Part shown: in pieces, positions 30,117 to 41,330 of the stretch
Numbering within the stretch: the stretch's first letter is position 1
How the letters are laid out: the number at the start of each line of letters is the position of its first letter
Assembly: GCF_029784135.1 (NCBI RefSeq)
Contig: NC_073744.1
Span: 12,609,929 to 12,673,928 of the forward strand
Origin: Toxorhynchites rutilus septentrionalis
Lineage: Eukaryota; Arthropoda; Insecta; Diptera; Culicidae
DNA: 64,000 nt
Reading direction: 5' to 3'
Position numbers and translations under genes: made by a program
The notes under the pieces: model-generated
The model's database searches: none
Seen by the model: only the letters and a program-made list of their open reading frames with translations
What the model was told of the DNA's origin: nothing

Positions 30117-30454
30117 GCAATGTAACATATATTATGAGCCAGCAGGGAAGATTGCAGCTTAAAATCAATGGTCACACTTTTACCCGATCGCAGGTTCGGA
30201 GTCGGATAATAATTTGGGTGTGCAAACAGCGACGATCCCACAGGTAACGTAGCGTGTTGATGTTCTGATCATTTTATTCACTCGATAATTTTTTTTGCAG
30301 CTGCAAAGCGAGAGCAACAACGTCGAGAAACGCTGGTGGCACAATAATTTCTCTTCGAGATGATCACTCGCATGAAGTAATCACCGGACGATATCGCCGG
30401 TGCAAGAAATTCACAGCCGAACCCGATTCTTACTTGAGTTTCGAGGTTTTATAA
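30117..30454 (+). CDS. mod(mdg4): FLYWCH module 17, split terminal exon (30117-30243 + 30301-30454)
   Basis: The acceptor TTTATTACTTGCAG ends at 30116, with GC before codon 30119. The donor CACAG|GTAACG follows 30243, the acceptor ATTTTTTTTGCAG ends at 30300, and the intron is 57 bp. The 92-residue product reads MSQQGRLQLKINGHTFTR, IIWVCKQRRSHSCKARA, then DDHSHEV. The tail is short and lacks the usual ERRK-G-LR motif, ending FEVL. AATAAA lies rather far downstream at 30510-30515. It is the last module before an RTE-like insertion. Confidence 0.8.
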
Positions 30455-30515
30455 TTGATTGTTTTCAGGTAGGTGTGATTCATGGAATGACATACAGTGA
30501 CCCCCAACGAATAAA

Positions 30516-30785
30516 TCCACCCGAAGTAATAAACTTTTTCATAGCTGAATGATTAGAAATATGTGGATGATAATTAAGGTAAACCTCAAATGGAAGTTTA
30601 TATCAAACGTTATTGAACACCATTGAGTAATTCCAATTTAATGCACTTTTTTTTTAATTTCTGTGCAAATTTGGTAATTTTTGGTTAGAACAGATATGAC
30701 ATGGAGTAAAATCCACTGGAAAATTGCACAATATCTTGTAACAAAACATTGACGCACACTTTCTTATTGGTGTTACCTTATGTCA
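30516..30785. other. Short AT-rich spacer
   Basis: No feature recognised. Confidence 0.4.
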
Positions 30786-33290
30786 ACCTTACATTTCATA
30801 ATAACCTTGTAAAGCTGGAGATCCTAGACAGGACACTGTGCCCTTTAGTCATCGCTGTTCAAGAAATAAACCGAGTGTCTCCAACGAATGTCCAGAAAAT
30901 CCTCGACAGTAAGTACCACTGGTACACAAAGCTGGGCTCCGTACTACAATATTCCATGGCTTTTGGTGACAAGAGGAGCATCCCCCTTAAGCACAAGCAA
31001 AACAACACCGACCTACCGACCACCGGTAGGTGGTCATTGTCTCCGTTTACTTACCATGTGGCAAGCTGCTAGAGGAGTTTGAGAGCTTGAACGATCCCAA
31101 AATCATTCTGGAGCAACGGACGTTAGGGTGAACATCATCGCTGAATTTTTCGACACCGACACCTTTTGTGGAAGTCGCCGCAGTTCAGCCATTGACATTT
31201 CCGCAGCCAGCATTGACTTGGTAGGTAAACTCAACCGCCTCAACCCACCAGAAGCGTCTGTTCCCCATATCAGAGACGGCTGGGTTGGTGCAGGTCCTGC
31301 AAGCCATCCGTAAAAATGAAACGTACAGGAAAATTCACAGTGAAATTCGAGGCAGGACAGTCGGACTAGACCCACGAAAAAACTCGGAACTTTGAACTGC
31401 AAGTCTCTCAATTTTCTTGTGAGCACCCAAATTCTTTCGGAAATATTGAGAGCCCGTAATTTCAACATCGTAGCGCTGTAGGAGGTGTGTTGGAAAGGTT
31501 CGATGGTGCACCTTCTTCCAGCACAGCCTCCATAACCGTTACACCTGGAAATCCCCACAGCAAACTGAAACACAAATTGACCACTTTTTGATCGACGGTC
31601 GGATATCATCGACGTCAGAGCCTATCGTGGCGCTAACATCGATTCAGACCACTACCACCTACGACGCCTACAGGAGCCTAACGTTGCTGCAACATACTCG
31701 CAGCGCCTTGAAGCTGCGTTACCGGGGGTAGACGAGCTGGATGCTGCTCGCCTCGATGAATGCTGGAACACTTTGAAAGCAGCAATTAGCAGCACAGCAG
31801 AGATCGTCATCGGGTATGAAAAACGAGGACAACGGAAAGAATGGTTTGACGACGAGTGCCGAGCGCTTCTGAACGAGAAGGATGCAGCACATGCAGCCAT
31901 GCTGCAACGAGCGACTCGACAAAACGTGGATACACACTGAAGCGAATGCAGTGAACACATCTCTTTCGGGAAAAAAGCGCCGCCTGGTAGAGAAAGAGTG
32001 TGAGGAGATGGAGCTACTTTATCGTTCTCGAGAATCGCGGAAGTTCTTCAAGAAGCTAAACGCCTCGCACAAAGGCTTTGTGCCGCGGGCCGAAATGTGC
32101 AGGAATGAAGATGGAATCTTGACGAGCGAACGCGAAGTGATCGAAGGGTGGAGGCAGCACTACGATGAACAACTGAACAGCGCGCAAACAGGAGACCAAG
32201 ACGGTGTTGAGGAGAACTACACCGACGTACCACCTTCGACGATGGGTGAAGTAAAGGAGGTCATCAATCAGCTAAAGAACCACAAAGCAGCTGGTAAGGA
32301 TGGCCTCGTAGCGGAGCTCTTCAAGGGAGGTCCGGGAAAACTTGTAGAGTGTATACACCGGTCGATAGTCAGGATCTGGGACACAGGACAGCTACCGGAG
32401 GAGTGGAAAGCCGGGGTAATCTGCTCCATCTATGAAAAAGGTGACAAGCTGGATTGTGGGAATTATCGTGCCATCGCAATTCTGAATGGTGCCTACAAAA
32501 TTTCGTCTCAGATCCTCTTTCGCCGTCTATCGCCAATAGTAAGTAGATTTGTGGAAGTTATCAGGCCGGATTCATGCCCCTTTGCTCGACGATGGACTAC
32601 GGATATTTACACTGGGGCCGATCCTTCAAAGGTGCCGCAAGTATCAGGTCCCTACGCACTATATCTTCGTTGACTTCAAGGCCGTATATGATACAATCGA
32701 CCGATGACAGCTATGGATGATCATGGGCAAACACGGCTTTCCTCGAAAGCTGACAAAACTGATTCAGGTAACGATGAACGGAGTGCGGATCTCAGGTGAG
32801 CTATCGGAATCTTTTGAGACTCACAGGGGAGTTCGACAGGGCGATGGACTCTCCTGTCTGCTCTTTAACGTGGCGGTGGAAGGTGTTATGCGGAGAGCGA
32901 GCTTCAACATGCGAGGCACGATTTTCAACAAGTCAGCTTATCTGCTTCGCCGGCGACGTGGACATAATCGGAAGAACACGCGCGATGGTAGCCGACTTGT
33001 ATACCCGACTGAAACACGAAGCAGGGCTGATTGTGCTTGGGATCAATGCGTCTAAAACTAATACATGCTAGCAGGAGGGACTGATCGCAACAGAGTTCTT
33101 CTTGGTAGTAGTGTTGTGATCGACGACGACGGACTCGAGGTGGTAGAGGAATTTGTCTACCTTGGCTCGTTGATAAGAACTGACAACCACAACAGCCGTG
33201 AAATTCGAAGACGCATAGTCAATGAAAGTCGTGACTCTACGGCTGGACGAGTGCGATGGACAGGGCATGCTTTGGCTGGGCCGGAATAGG
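30786..33290 (+). pseudogene. RTE-like non-LTR retrotransposon remnant (endonuclease plus RT)
   Basis: Pieces of an APE endonuclease end (DVRAYRGANIDSDHY, around 31610-31660) lead into a linker (EWFDDECRALLNEKDAAHA) and an RT region: NHKAAGKDGLVAELFKGG, GNYRAIAILNGAYKI, FETHRGVRQGDGLSCLLFN. Near the end a frame ends with GRVRWTGHAL. Frames change repeatedly (near 31930, 32670, 32960), so it is inactive. The gene order and the DVR-RGANIDSDHYL phrase are familiar from RTE-type elements of insects. The 5' boundary is uncertain. Confidence 0.62.
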
Positions 33291-33424
33291 AAGCTTGGTT
33301 GTGGCATAATGATAGCTAACATTGACACCATTAATGGAAATCTTCGTAAATCCGTTGCAAAAACTGGCGTAGGCAGAGACTTCATTTCATTTCACGAAGG
33401 CTTTTTTCAAGTCTAAGCGGATGA

Positions 33425-33565
33425 GAAAGTTCTGTAATGGCCTACTTAAAGACCATATTTGAACCCTATTGAAAATCTGGGGGCTATTCTGGACATGGTG
33501 GACAAAACTGGCGTAACGAACAAGGACAAGCTTTATTTTAAGAATAAAACGACTTCTTTGACTAA
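33425..33565 (+). pseudogene. Tc1/mariner transposase fragment
   Basis: One frame reads RPYLNPIENLGAILDMVDKT. This corresponds to the third catalytic region of Tc1-type transposases (P-D-L-N-P-I-E-N-L-W), with the first Asp changed to Tyr and Trp lost. Too short to assign ends. Confidence 0.5.
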
Positions 33566-33990
33566 ATTCAATCTCTGTGTACATAGATTAACTGTTATAA
33601 TACAAAAACATACCCTCATCTCACAAACATTGTCCATTTAAGTCTCATGATATGATGATTGTACAAGAGGATTTGTTTCGTTGCGGGTCAGTATAGATGG
33701 TGCTGCATGTAACCCGTTTTTGTTTTTAGGAAAAAATAACCTCAAATGATACGTGTCAAAATTGTATGGCAATCTGTTACGGCACTTCAAGTACTGCTGC
33801 TTTTAAATTCTTGGTGAAGGATGGAGAACGAATTGATACGTGAGAGGATTTCGCACAAATCTTTTGCGTAACGAGCAACTATCAGATGACAAGAACAAGC
33901 TTTTATTGTGAGAAATATTGTGTTTATTTAAGATTCTGCATGACCCTTTGCAAATCTATCCCATGTTCTCTTTCGTTGTCTTTCGAAAAT
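33566..33990. other. Spacer, no gene recognised
   Basis: AT-rich sequence; no domain or repeat structure was recognised before the palindromic MITE. Confidence 0.4.
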
Positions 33991-33993
33991 AAT

Positions 33994-34100
33994 GGGCCTG
34001 ATCACGAACGTCACTTCACGGTGAAAACGAAATGAATTGGAAGCAATTTGTATGCGTTTCATTCCGTTTTCACCGTGAAGTGACGTTCGTGATCAGCCCC
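33994..34100. mobile_element. Palindromic MITE (107 bp) flanked by AAT
   Basis: Two arms of about 42 bases are inverted copies of each other: GATCACGAACGTCACTTCAC near 34001 and its reverse complement ending near 34095. AAT flanks both sides (33991-33993 and 34101-34103). It shares the CTTCACGGTG(G/A)AAACG core and GGGCCTGAT start with the MITE at 26426-26808, so it is a minimal relative. Confidence 0.75.
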
Positions 34101-34103
34101 AAT

Positions 34104-34450
34104 ATGTGAAGTTAGAAGTTATGCAGTCTTAATCTTCGAGGGGATTCACCATATCTTTGTCGATTTCGTCACCAGATATGGTGGATAATGGAGGATAATG
34201 AACGAATACAACTAGAAGGTGTTATAATCCAAAAGTGTACCAAGAACGTGGATACTATCGGAAATTTCCAACGTTAGGTAATTCGTGAAATCGAAGGTGG
34301 AAATCTCTAAAGTAACGTTGTAAATAAAATAATCTACATCGCCAATTTGATGTAAAATTTTAACAGAGTAGTGTCATTGAGCAAAATATAATGTGATATT
34401 GTGATGTGATGAGTTAAGCATTTTATCCCTCCTTCATAAGTTTTTTTTTA
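34104..34450. other. Spacer before module 18
   Basis: AT-rich; I see no coding domain. The right end is the poly-T acceptor tract of module 18. Confidence 0.4.
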
Positions 34451-34457
34451 ATTTCAG

Positions 34458-34829
34458 ATGAACCGAACATCTCCTATGTCATGTCTAAGCGAGGTAAATT
34501 GCAATTATCGGTCGACGGATTCCTTTACACCCGAGATAAGGTTCGTGGGTGCTCTCAATTCTGGGCTTGCAATCAATCCAAGGTGTTGACGTAAGTGCTA
34601 ATGATAGAGTAACACCAGAGAGAATGATTCCTTAATCGATTTGATTGTTTTCAGTTGTACAGCACGTGCTATCACACATCGGTTATCTTTGGGGGATCCT
34701 CCCAAGCTATATCTTCGCGGTGAACACAACCACATGCTCATAACCGAGCGGCGAAAGGCAGGTGCCCGTGCAAAGTTGATCGAGATGCGCCAAAAGCAAC
34801 GTGTTCGGGACAAAAATTTACGCAAATAA
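34458..34829 (+). CDS. mod(mdg4): FLYWCH module 18, split terminal exon (34458-34590 + 34655-34829)
   Basis: The acceptor TTTTTTTAATTTCAG ends at 34457, with AT before codon 34460. The donor GAC|GTAAGT follows 34590, the acceptor GATTGTTTTCAG ends at 34654, and the intron is 64 bp. The 101-residue product reads MSKRGKLQLSVDGFLYTR, QFWACNQSKVLTCTARA, EHNHML, and TERRKAGARAKLIEMRQKQR. The stop (34827-34829) lies inside AATAAA. It has almost no leader: the domain starts about 8 residues after the junction. Confidence 0.84.
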
Positions 34830-34935
34830 AATGCTTTGATCTACAAAATATGCGTGTTGACTTCCATATTCTATCATGCGCAAACTTATCGAGTGAAAAT
34901 GATTCGAATGACTTCAATTTTTTTTATACTTCCAG

Positions 34936-35297
34936 TTGTCAGCCCCGAGGAAATTTCTTTCATGTTGAACCACCGAGGAACTCAATGCATGGTAATACGA
35001 AACCACTTCTTCACGAGAAATAAAATAACCGAAAGATATCTTTTCTGGAGTTGCGCACAAAAAAAGTCATTTAGGTAACAAGTTTGGTTTTCGTTGCTTG
35101 TGTTGTGAAAGCTGAAACATTTTTCATTTATTTCCAACAGTTGCAAAGTTCGTGTTACGATGCCCCGTCCCCCCTTGCAGGGACCTGTAATATCCCACGG
35201 AGAGCACAATCATGATGTGGTCTCCGAACGACGCCAATGTGGTGCCCTTCGTGAGCTACTGAATCAGCGAAAGCGAGAAAAAGTATTGCGAAGCTAA
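34936..35297 (+). CDS. mod(mdg4): FLYWCH module 19, split terminal exon (34936-35074 + 35141-35297)
   Basis: The acceptor TTTTATACTTCCAG ends at 34935, with TT before codon 34938. The donor TTAG|GTAACA follows 35074, the acceptor TTATTTCCAACAG ends at 35140, and the intron is 66 bp. The 97-residue product reads LNHRGTQCMVIRNHFFTR, LFWSCAQKKSFSCKVRV, EHNHDVV, and SERRQCGALRELLNQRKREK. The aromatic of the first FLYWCH position sits in HFFTR, and the segment between the second Cys and the His pair is Pro-rich. AATAAA is at 35306-35311. Confidence 0.83.
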
Positions 35298-35420
35298 TTG
35301 TGTTGAATAAATTTGTTGAGAACGAGTACTCTCTATCTCTATTGCTAGCTTATTTTGAACTGCTCCCTCAGTCGAAAACATCATCCCCGCTAATCATGGG
35401 TTTTTTTTGTTGTATTCCAG

Positions 35421-35562
35421 AAATCAACCCAGCAACGGACATATCGTACTTCCTGACGGCCCGTGGAACCACGCAGCTGATGGTAAAGGGCCATCCGTTC
35501 ACCAAACAGAACGTTCGAGCTCATATGATTTTCTGGGCCTGCTGTCAGGCCAAGCCGCTGAG
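35421..35562 (+). CDS. mod(mdg4): FLYWCH module 20, first half-exon
   Basis: The acceptor TTTTTGTTGTATTCCAG ends at 35420, with AA before codon 35423. The exon encodes ISYFLTARGTTQLMVKGH and MIFWACCQAKPL and ends at donor TGAG|GTATGT after 35562 in phase 2, exactly where other modules are split. No half-domain follows within the next kilobases. The first compatible partner, starting with the zinc Cys in the matching phase, is at 44854-45043, 9.3 kb downstream. The extra Cys after Trp-x-Cys (W-A-C-C-Q-A-K-P) is shared with modules 21 and 25, its likely relatives. Confidence 0.78.
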
Positions 35563-36110
35563 GTATGTTTCTGCCATATTTAAGAAGCTACGAACATTTC
35601 TGACAGATCCATTCACATGTGGCCTGGCGTGGTTCTTATGCTGTCAAATTATGTTTTTCTTTATCCGATCTGTTTATTTTATTAGGCTCATTAAGCGATT
35701 CAGCTGTAGCAGAGCCGAATTTATTCGTGTACATTTTTATTTTCAATAATTTTATTGTATATTACACATGCTGTAAATTACACAATGTCTCCCTCTTTTC
35801 GGCGTAAGAATATCCCTATTGTTCGAAAGTTCACAGTTGAACCATACACAGCGGAACTGTTGATATGAGGCTTTCATGCCATTTTCTTTAAAAATCATTG
35901 CTCTTGAATCGTTTAAATCGCTTTTCACAAATGCTTATCGACGGAGCATATTTTCCCTAAGATTCAAACAAGCAAACGAAGAACATCAGCTGCAATTTTC
36001 TTTTAAAAAAAATAATGTTTTTTTCGGTAAAACTTCCTGAAATGACGTTTTTCAGGTGCCAGATTCGACATTTTCAATGCGATAACAATAATTATTTCAT
36101 TTTTCATTAA
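35563..36110. other. Start of the 9.3-kb intron of module 20
   Basis: AT-rich, no recognised domain. The open frame that runs on from the exon past the donor (to 35749) has no similarity to the domain family and is read as intron. Confidence 0.45.
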
Positions 36111-36111
36111 C

Positions 36112-37405
36112 TAGCTGACCTAACCTTAACTAGCTATTTATTCATTAACTAGCTATTTATTCATTAACTAGCTGACCCGGCAAACTTCGTCCCGCCCAAA
36201 AGTTGGTTTTTGTTTTCAATACCTTCAAACATTCACGTTTTCTTACTATACACAAGTTCATGGGTCCAATCGCAGAACTGTTCATTGATTGATCTTCTTA
36301 ATCGACCCCATTGAATTTACCTTTTATTATAAAATTCCTAATACTTCTACCAAAACGCATCATGATGATATCAGATTATTTTCAGACACAATTCTCGTTC
36401 AAGATTTTTCAACCACTTGCAAATAACATGTTTCTCCGTTACATGAATAAATGTTTGATGCATAAAATATGATAGAATTAAGAAAGCCCGAAATCGAACA
36501 ATTCCTCCCTCGAGTTCTGCTCTTATCAACACATTCGGCGACACATTTTTATTGGTATAGATAGAAGAAGATATAGCAGTGCGTTTCATCACCAGAAAAT
36601 CCATTTCCACTTTCGAACAAGGATCAATTTCGTTAGCACAAACATCAAATGGACTAACAACGCTTGTCACTATGTAATTGTAGAACATATGGGAATTTAA
36701 TTTTTCGAATGTTCCCTTTTTCCTTCAGAGTTTTCCGTAAATTTTCAATTGTCATGTTTGGTTGGAATATTTTTGGTTGAAATATATGTAATATTTTTAT
36801 GGGACCCTCTCTCAATTCCAGAGGAGGGAGGGGTGTTATACCATCATAGAAACATTTCTCGTACCCAAAAACCCTCACATCCCAAATTTGGCTCGATTTG
36901 CTTAATTAGTTCTCGAATTATGCAGAAATTTGTGTTTCATTTCATTGACATCCCCTCCCCCCTCTTGAAAGGTGGGAGGTGTGTTGAACCACCTTAGAAT
37001 TGTTTCTTGCCCCCTAAAATCTCCACATGTCAAATATGGATCAGTTTGCTTGATTAGTTCTTGAATTATGCAGAAATGTATGCTTCATTTGTATGGCACT
37101 CTGCCCCCCCCCCCCCTTTTTCAGAGAGAGGGGAGGAGTGTCTATTCACCATAGAAACGTTTCGCGTCCTCTAAAACCTTCGCATGCCAAATTGGGCTCC
37201 ATTTGCTTGATTAGTTTTCGAATTATGCAGAAATTTGTCTTTCATTTGTATGGCAGCTCCCCCTTCGAGAGGGAAGTGAAGTGTCTAACCACCGTAGAAA
37301 CATTTATTGTACCCTAAAACCTCATGTCGATCGGTTCAGTAGTTTCCGAGTCCATAAGAATCAGACAGACAGACAGAAATCCATTTTTATATATATAATA
37401 GACAC
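36112..37405 (+). repeat. Microsatellite-associated interspersed element, copy 2
   Basis: It starts with short CATTAACTAGCTA repeats and AACTAGCTGACCCGGCAAAC (36166), and ends CGGTTCAGTAGTTTCCGAGT, (CAGA)n, TATATATA (37330-37405). Inside are at least four tandem modules of about 115-150 bp, each with a C-rich block beside GAGG-type G-rich sequence and TTTGCTTGATTAGTT (near 36890, 37040, 37200). It matches the copy at 24955-26400 but lacks the long TA tract. Confidence 0.62.
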
Positions 37406-37520
37406 TTCAGTAACATAATACTGTCTTTTTTGATTACAAACGAATTTTTGAGACAAATGAAAAATCAAAACTAGTACAAAAATAACAAACTAATACCTAA
37501 AACTGAGAATTCCACGAAGT

Positions 37521-37660
37521 TTTTTGATGAATGCTGCCTTATTAAATATATTGTAAACATCTTAGGGATGTTCATTCCAGAAAACAAGAAGAGCTGTTTT
37601 CTGGAATGAACATCCCTAAGATGTTTCCAATATATTCAATAAGGCAGCATTCATCAAAAA
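37521..37660. mobile_element. Near-perfect palindrome of 140 bp (MITE-like hairpin)
   Basis: Arms of about 65 bases, TTTTTGATGAATGCTGCCTT at 37521 and its reverse complement ending at 37660, with CATCTTAGGGATGTTCATTC inside and only about 10 bases of loop (37586-37595). Only a few mismatches were seen. No coding capacity. Confidence 0.75.
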
Positions 37661-40030
37661 TCATGAAAAATGATCTATCATATTGTGCAGTTTCGTATCG
37701 GGGTGTAATGAATTTATTTTTATTTATATGGCTGCCCTGGCTTCAGGGAAATTGTAAAAACAGTATCCCAACAATTTTTTCTGCAGATGAGTGACACGAG
37801 AAAATCTGTAAAGCTTGTATACAAAACGCACACAAGAGTTCAAAGCAACTCTGATTTTATAAATTGCAGCTGCTGATACATTAGTCAACATATAATCTAC
37901 AGAATCTACAGGAAGTATCAGAGACTTAACACGTTAAGCCCCAATTTTTTTGCTGCGCTTTCCGTCTAGCGCTTATCAAGAGCGTTTGCACCATATCAGT
38001 GTCGGTCCCAGTGCCCAAAAATATTTATTGTATAAATAGAAAAAATAGCAACTCGACCAGAAAGTAGTCACATTTTATAAAACATCCGAAAACAAACCGT
38101 ATATATTTTTATTTTGTTATTTTGTAACTGTCAGTCCCAGTCAGTCAATACTTTCCTACCAAAAAGCTCAATGTCGGCCCCTAGGGACCGACGCTTTACA
38201 TAAATATATAAATATATTATTTCATTTGATTTTTGTTCTATACAAAGTTTTTACAAGTTAAGTAAACAGCTTATGCTTTGCATCTTAATTATAGATAAAG
38301 ATATTGCATTATGAACTGCATGTTTTATATGATGTGATTTTTTTTTCAATGTTGAATGTTGGGCATTTCAAATTATTTTTAAATTATGAAAACAAACTAC
38401 CTACTAACCTAACCTAAACCTAAACCTATGAAATTACTTTACAAATTCCGAACAGCCAAATGTTCGGAATAGGAGCACCTCTCTCAAAATTTCTGAAAAT
38501 ATTTGTGGAATTTCATTTCCAGGGTATTGGCCCTTTCGTGAACCTTCGTTGTTCTCGCCCAGGGGGGCAGGTTCAAAATTATGGAAACAAATATTACAGA
38601 AAACGAGACGAGCAATTCGCAAATCGGTAAAAAAATCAATTTGGTATTATATTAGAATTGTGATTAGAAAGAAAAGATTTCGAAAAGTTTTTGAATGACA
38701 GCGATAGTGAACACGAGAGCACGCTTGTTCCACAGGCGGAAGCTGAGGGATAAAAGTAGGGATGGCAAGTGATTTTTTCAAATGTCTCCACATGGTACGG
38801 AAAAATGTCAGAAAGTTTGATAACTTGTTCAATGTTTATTCTAATTGGTATTGGTCTATAGCGCATTTTATTGAACTTACCTTGAGTTTTTAAAAGTTAT
38901 TTAAATAAATGTGAACAAAGAATACATTGCGCAACTGCTATCTATATTTTATGAGTTAGGAAATGATAATTGGCTTGATAAACCGTTGATTGAGTGCATA
39001 TCGCCCCAGTTCTTCCACAAACACGGAACAAAATATTGAAAACACAAAATATTGAAACTACAATCATTCGAATTCTCGAGCGCAAATAAACTAATGTCCT
39101 CACAGTAAGTAAAATGTCTTCAAAATGAAGATATGTCTTGATGTTGGGCATATCTGGATAAAACTAACCCTCTAACGCTAAGTGAAAATGTCTTGTGAGT
39201 ATGTCTTGTTTTCGTTTTCAATTTGAAAATATTCCAATTTTGGGCCAATAAACAAAATGTACATGGTCGGTTTTTGAAATTCGATGATGAATTTTTTTCC
39301 CATTCATCCATTGCCACCCTATTATACTCACATACTGGTACAAATAGACGTCAAAACCAAAGGAAATGCAATCAAAAATTTGTTTAATGTAAGGTTTAGT
39401 ATTAAAATCAATGTTTCACCCGCATTTTCCCATACGACGATCAGCCATTTCTTTTCGAGACATTTCGTCTCGTTTCGAGCTAAGAAACGCTGTTACGCAA
39501 TGCCAAACTTTGCTCGAAACACTACTACTGCCTCATTCGTTTCACTCGTTTCGAGGTCGCTTCGAGATCCATAATGGCAAAAGTGGTCGAAACGAGTGAT
39601 TTTTGTTCATTCGTTCGTTCGAAACGAAAAAAAACCTCTCAATTCGAAATGCGGAATGCCATCCCAGTACACAAGTTTTATTGAAGTTTTCATTCTGTCA
39701 TTTTTTCTCGGTATCACTGATTGTCAGATGTGAAGACAAGTTGGTATTTTGAGAAAAACAACAAACATTTTTAAAATTGATCAATCGAAACTCTTTTCTC
39801 AGTGCCAAAATACAAAAATCACGAGAGAGTAGAATAAGTTTCATACAACTTTTGGTTTCACTGATATTTTTTTTACCAGCATATGGTTTCATCACTCAGA
39901 CGTTTTGTTATTATGAATTTATTGGGTCAATGTTTGTCTACCTAATCGTCGTTTTATCAAGAAAAGTTGATATATGCATATAGCATGTATTTACTGTATG
40001 CATATATCTATATGCATGTCTTCCATCAAT
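37661..40030. other. Intron 20 interior, repeats only
   Basis: No coding domain recognised on either strand. A stretch at about 37930-38210 starts with ACACGTTAAGCCCC and contains GTCGGCCCCTAGGGACCGAC, an inverted motif suggesting a short DNA-transposon remnant. Around 38403 is CCTAACCTAAACCTAAACCT, a short telomere-like run. At about 39440-39640 are clustered CGTTTCGA/TCGAAACG motifs. Confidence 0.4.
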
Positions 40031-40032
40031 TA

Positions 40033-41328
40033 AAGGGTGTGTCACATCAAATTGCATCACGGAAAAAACGCTGTAGAAATTCGCCCAGTAGACCGATCCT
40101 TTTGAAAATTTTAGACAGTAAAATAAAAACTATTAAACAACTTTTGGCATTTTCTTTTTATTCATACTTCGAGCCCAAGCCCGTATGCTCGCACCTTCCT
40201 CTTTACCCCGTCCATAAGGTTCTGTACAACGTCAGGTTGTAGTTTTTTTTAACAGAAATCCATTTTCTCTTGAAGTCCGCCTCCGATTTGACAACCTTGG
40301 GTTCTTCCGTAGGGCCTGCTTCATAATCGCCCAATATTTCTCTTTTGGGCGAATCTCCGGCGCGTTGGGCGGGTTCATTTCCTTTGGCACGAAGGTGACC
40401 CCGTTGGCTTCGTACCACTCCAACACGTCCTTTGAATAGTGGCACGAAGCGAGATCCGGCCAGAAGATGGTCGGGCCCTCGTGCTGCTTCAATAGTGGTA
40501 GTAAGCGCTTCTGTAGGCACTCCTTAAGGTAAACCTGCCCGTTTACCGTGCCGGTCATCACGAAGGGGGCGCTCCGCTTTCCGCAAGAGCAGATCGCTTG
40601 CCACACCATGTACTTTTTGGCAAACTTGGATAGTTTCTGCTTGCGAAACTCCTCCGGAACGCTGAATTTGTCCTCTGCGGAGAAGAACAACAGGCCCGGC
40701 AGCTGACGAAAGTCCGCTTTGACGTAGGTTTCGTCGTCCATTACCAGGCAATGCGGCTTCGTCAGCATTTCGGTGTACAGCTTCCGGGCTCGCGTCTTCC
40801 CCACCATGTTTTGCCTTTCGTCGCGGTTAGGAGCCTTCTGAACCTTGTATGTACGCAGGCCCTCCCGCTGCTTGGTCCGCTGGACGAATGAACTTGACAA
40901 ATTCAGCTTATTGCCGACATCCCGGACCGAACTTCTCGGATCACGTCTAAACTGCTTAACTACGCGCTTGTGATTTTTTTCACTGACGGTGCATCCATTT
41001 TTGCCGTTCTTCACCTTCCGGTCGATGGTTAGGTTCTCGAAGTATCGTTTTAGTACTCTGCTGACCGTGAATTGGACGATTCCCAGCATCTTACCGATGT
41101 CCCGATGTGACAACTCCGGATTCTCGAAATGAGTGCACAGGATTAATTCACGACGCTCTTTTTCGTTCGACGACATTTTTCCAAATTTACGAAAAATTGA
41201 CAGTGAAGCATGGCCAACGTGATCTATACACTCTTATCTGATTATTAGCGAAAGCTGAAGATATAATTCCTAAAAATTGAATTTCTACAGCGTTTTTTCC
41301 GTGATGCAATTTGATGTGACACACCCTG
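40033..41328 (-). mobile_element. Tc1/mariner-family transposon, DD37E type
   Basis: 49-bp inverted terminal repeats, AGGGTGTGTCACATCAAATT inward at 40034-40081 and its inverted copy at 41280-41327, differ only at the outermost base. TA flanks both ends (40031-40032, 41329-41330). The 1296-bp element carries one transposase gene on the - strand. It lies in the large intron of module 20, antisense to the host gene. Confidence 0.88.
40232..41176 (-). CDS. DD37E Tc1/mariner transposase, C-terminal frame shifted
   Basis: ATG at 41174-41176. Two helix-turn-helix regions come first (SHRDIGKMLGIVQFTVSRVL near residue 25; SVRDVGNKLNLSSSFVQR near residue 83), then the catalytic core. The first Asp is in CLVMDDETYVK, the second in FWPDLASCHYSKD, and Glu in RPKEKYWAIM; 37 residues separate the last two, the spacing known from mosquito ITmD37E elements. 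After LRKNP the frame changes: another frame carries the continuing family-like C-terminus (KVVKSEADFKRKWISVKK), and a second indel lies in an A-run near 40250. The protein is thus probably inactive although the core is intact. Confidence 0.82.
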   Translation of the reverse strand: MSSNEKERRELILCTHFENPELSHRDIGKMLGIVQFTVSRVLKRYFENLTIDRKVKNGKNGCTVSEKNHKRVVKQFRRDPRSSVRDVGNKLNLSSSFVQRTKQREGLRTYKVQKAPNRDERQNMVGKTRARKLYTEMLTKPHCLVMDDETYVKADFRQLPGLLFFSAEDKFSVPEEFRKQKLSKFAKKYMVWQAICSCGKRSAPFVMTGTVNGQVYLKECLQKRLLPLLKQHEGPTIFWPDLASCHYSKDVLEWYEANGVTFVPKEMNPPNAPEIRPKEKYWAIMKQALRKNPRLSNRRRTSRENGFLLKKTTT

Positions 41329-41330
41329 TA

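Noticed and set aside
35300..35749. 149-codon continuous frame through the first half of module 20
   Set aside because: It begins upstream of the acceptor and runs past a good donor into AT-rich sequence; the extension lacks the second zinc half, which exists at 44854.
38403..38428. CCTAA-type run resembling the insect telomere repeat
   Set aside because: Only three to four imperfect units, and Diptera do not use TTAGG telomeres; chance or repeat decay is enough.
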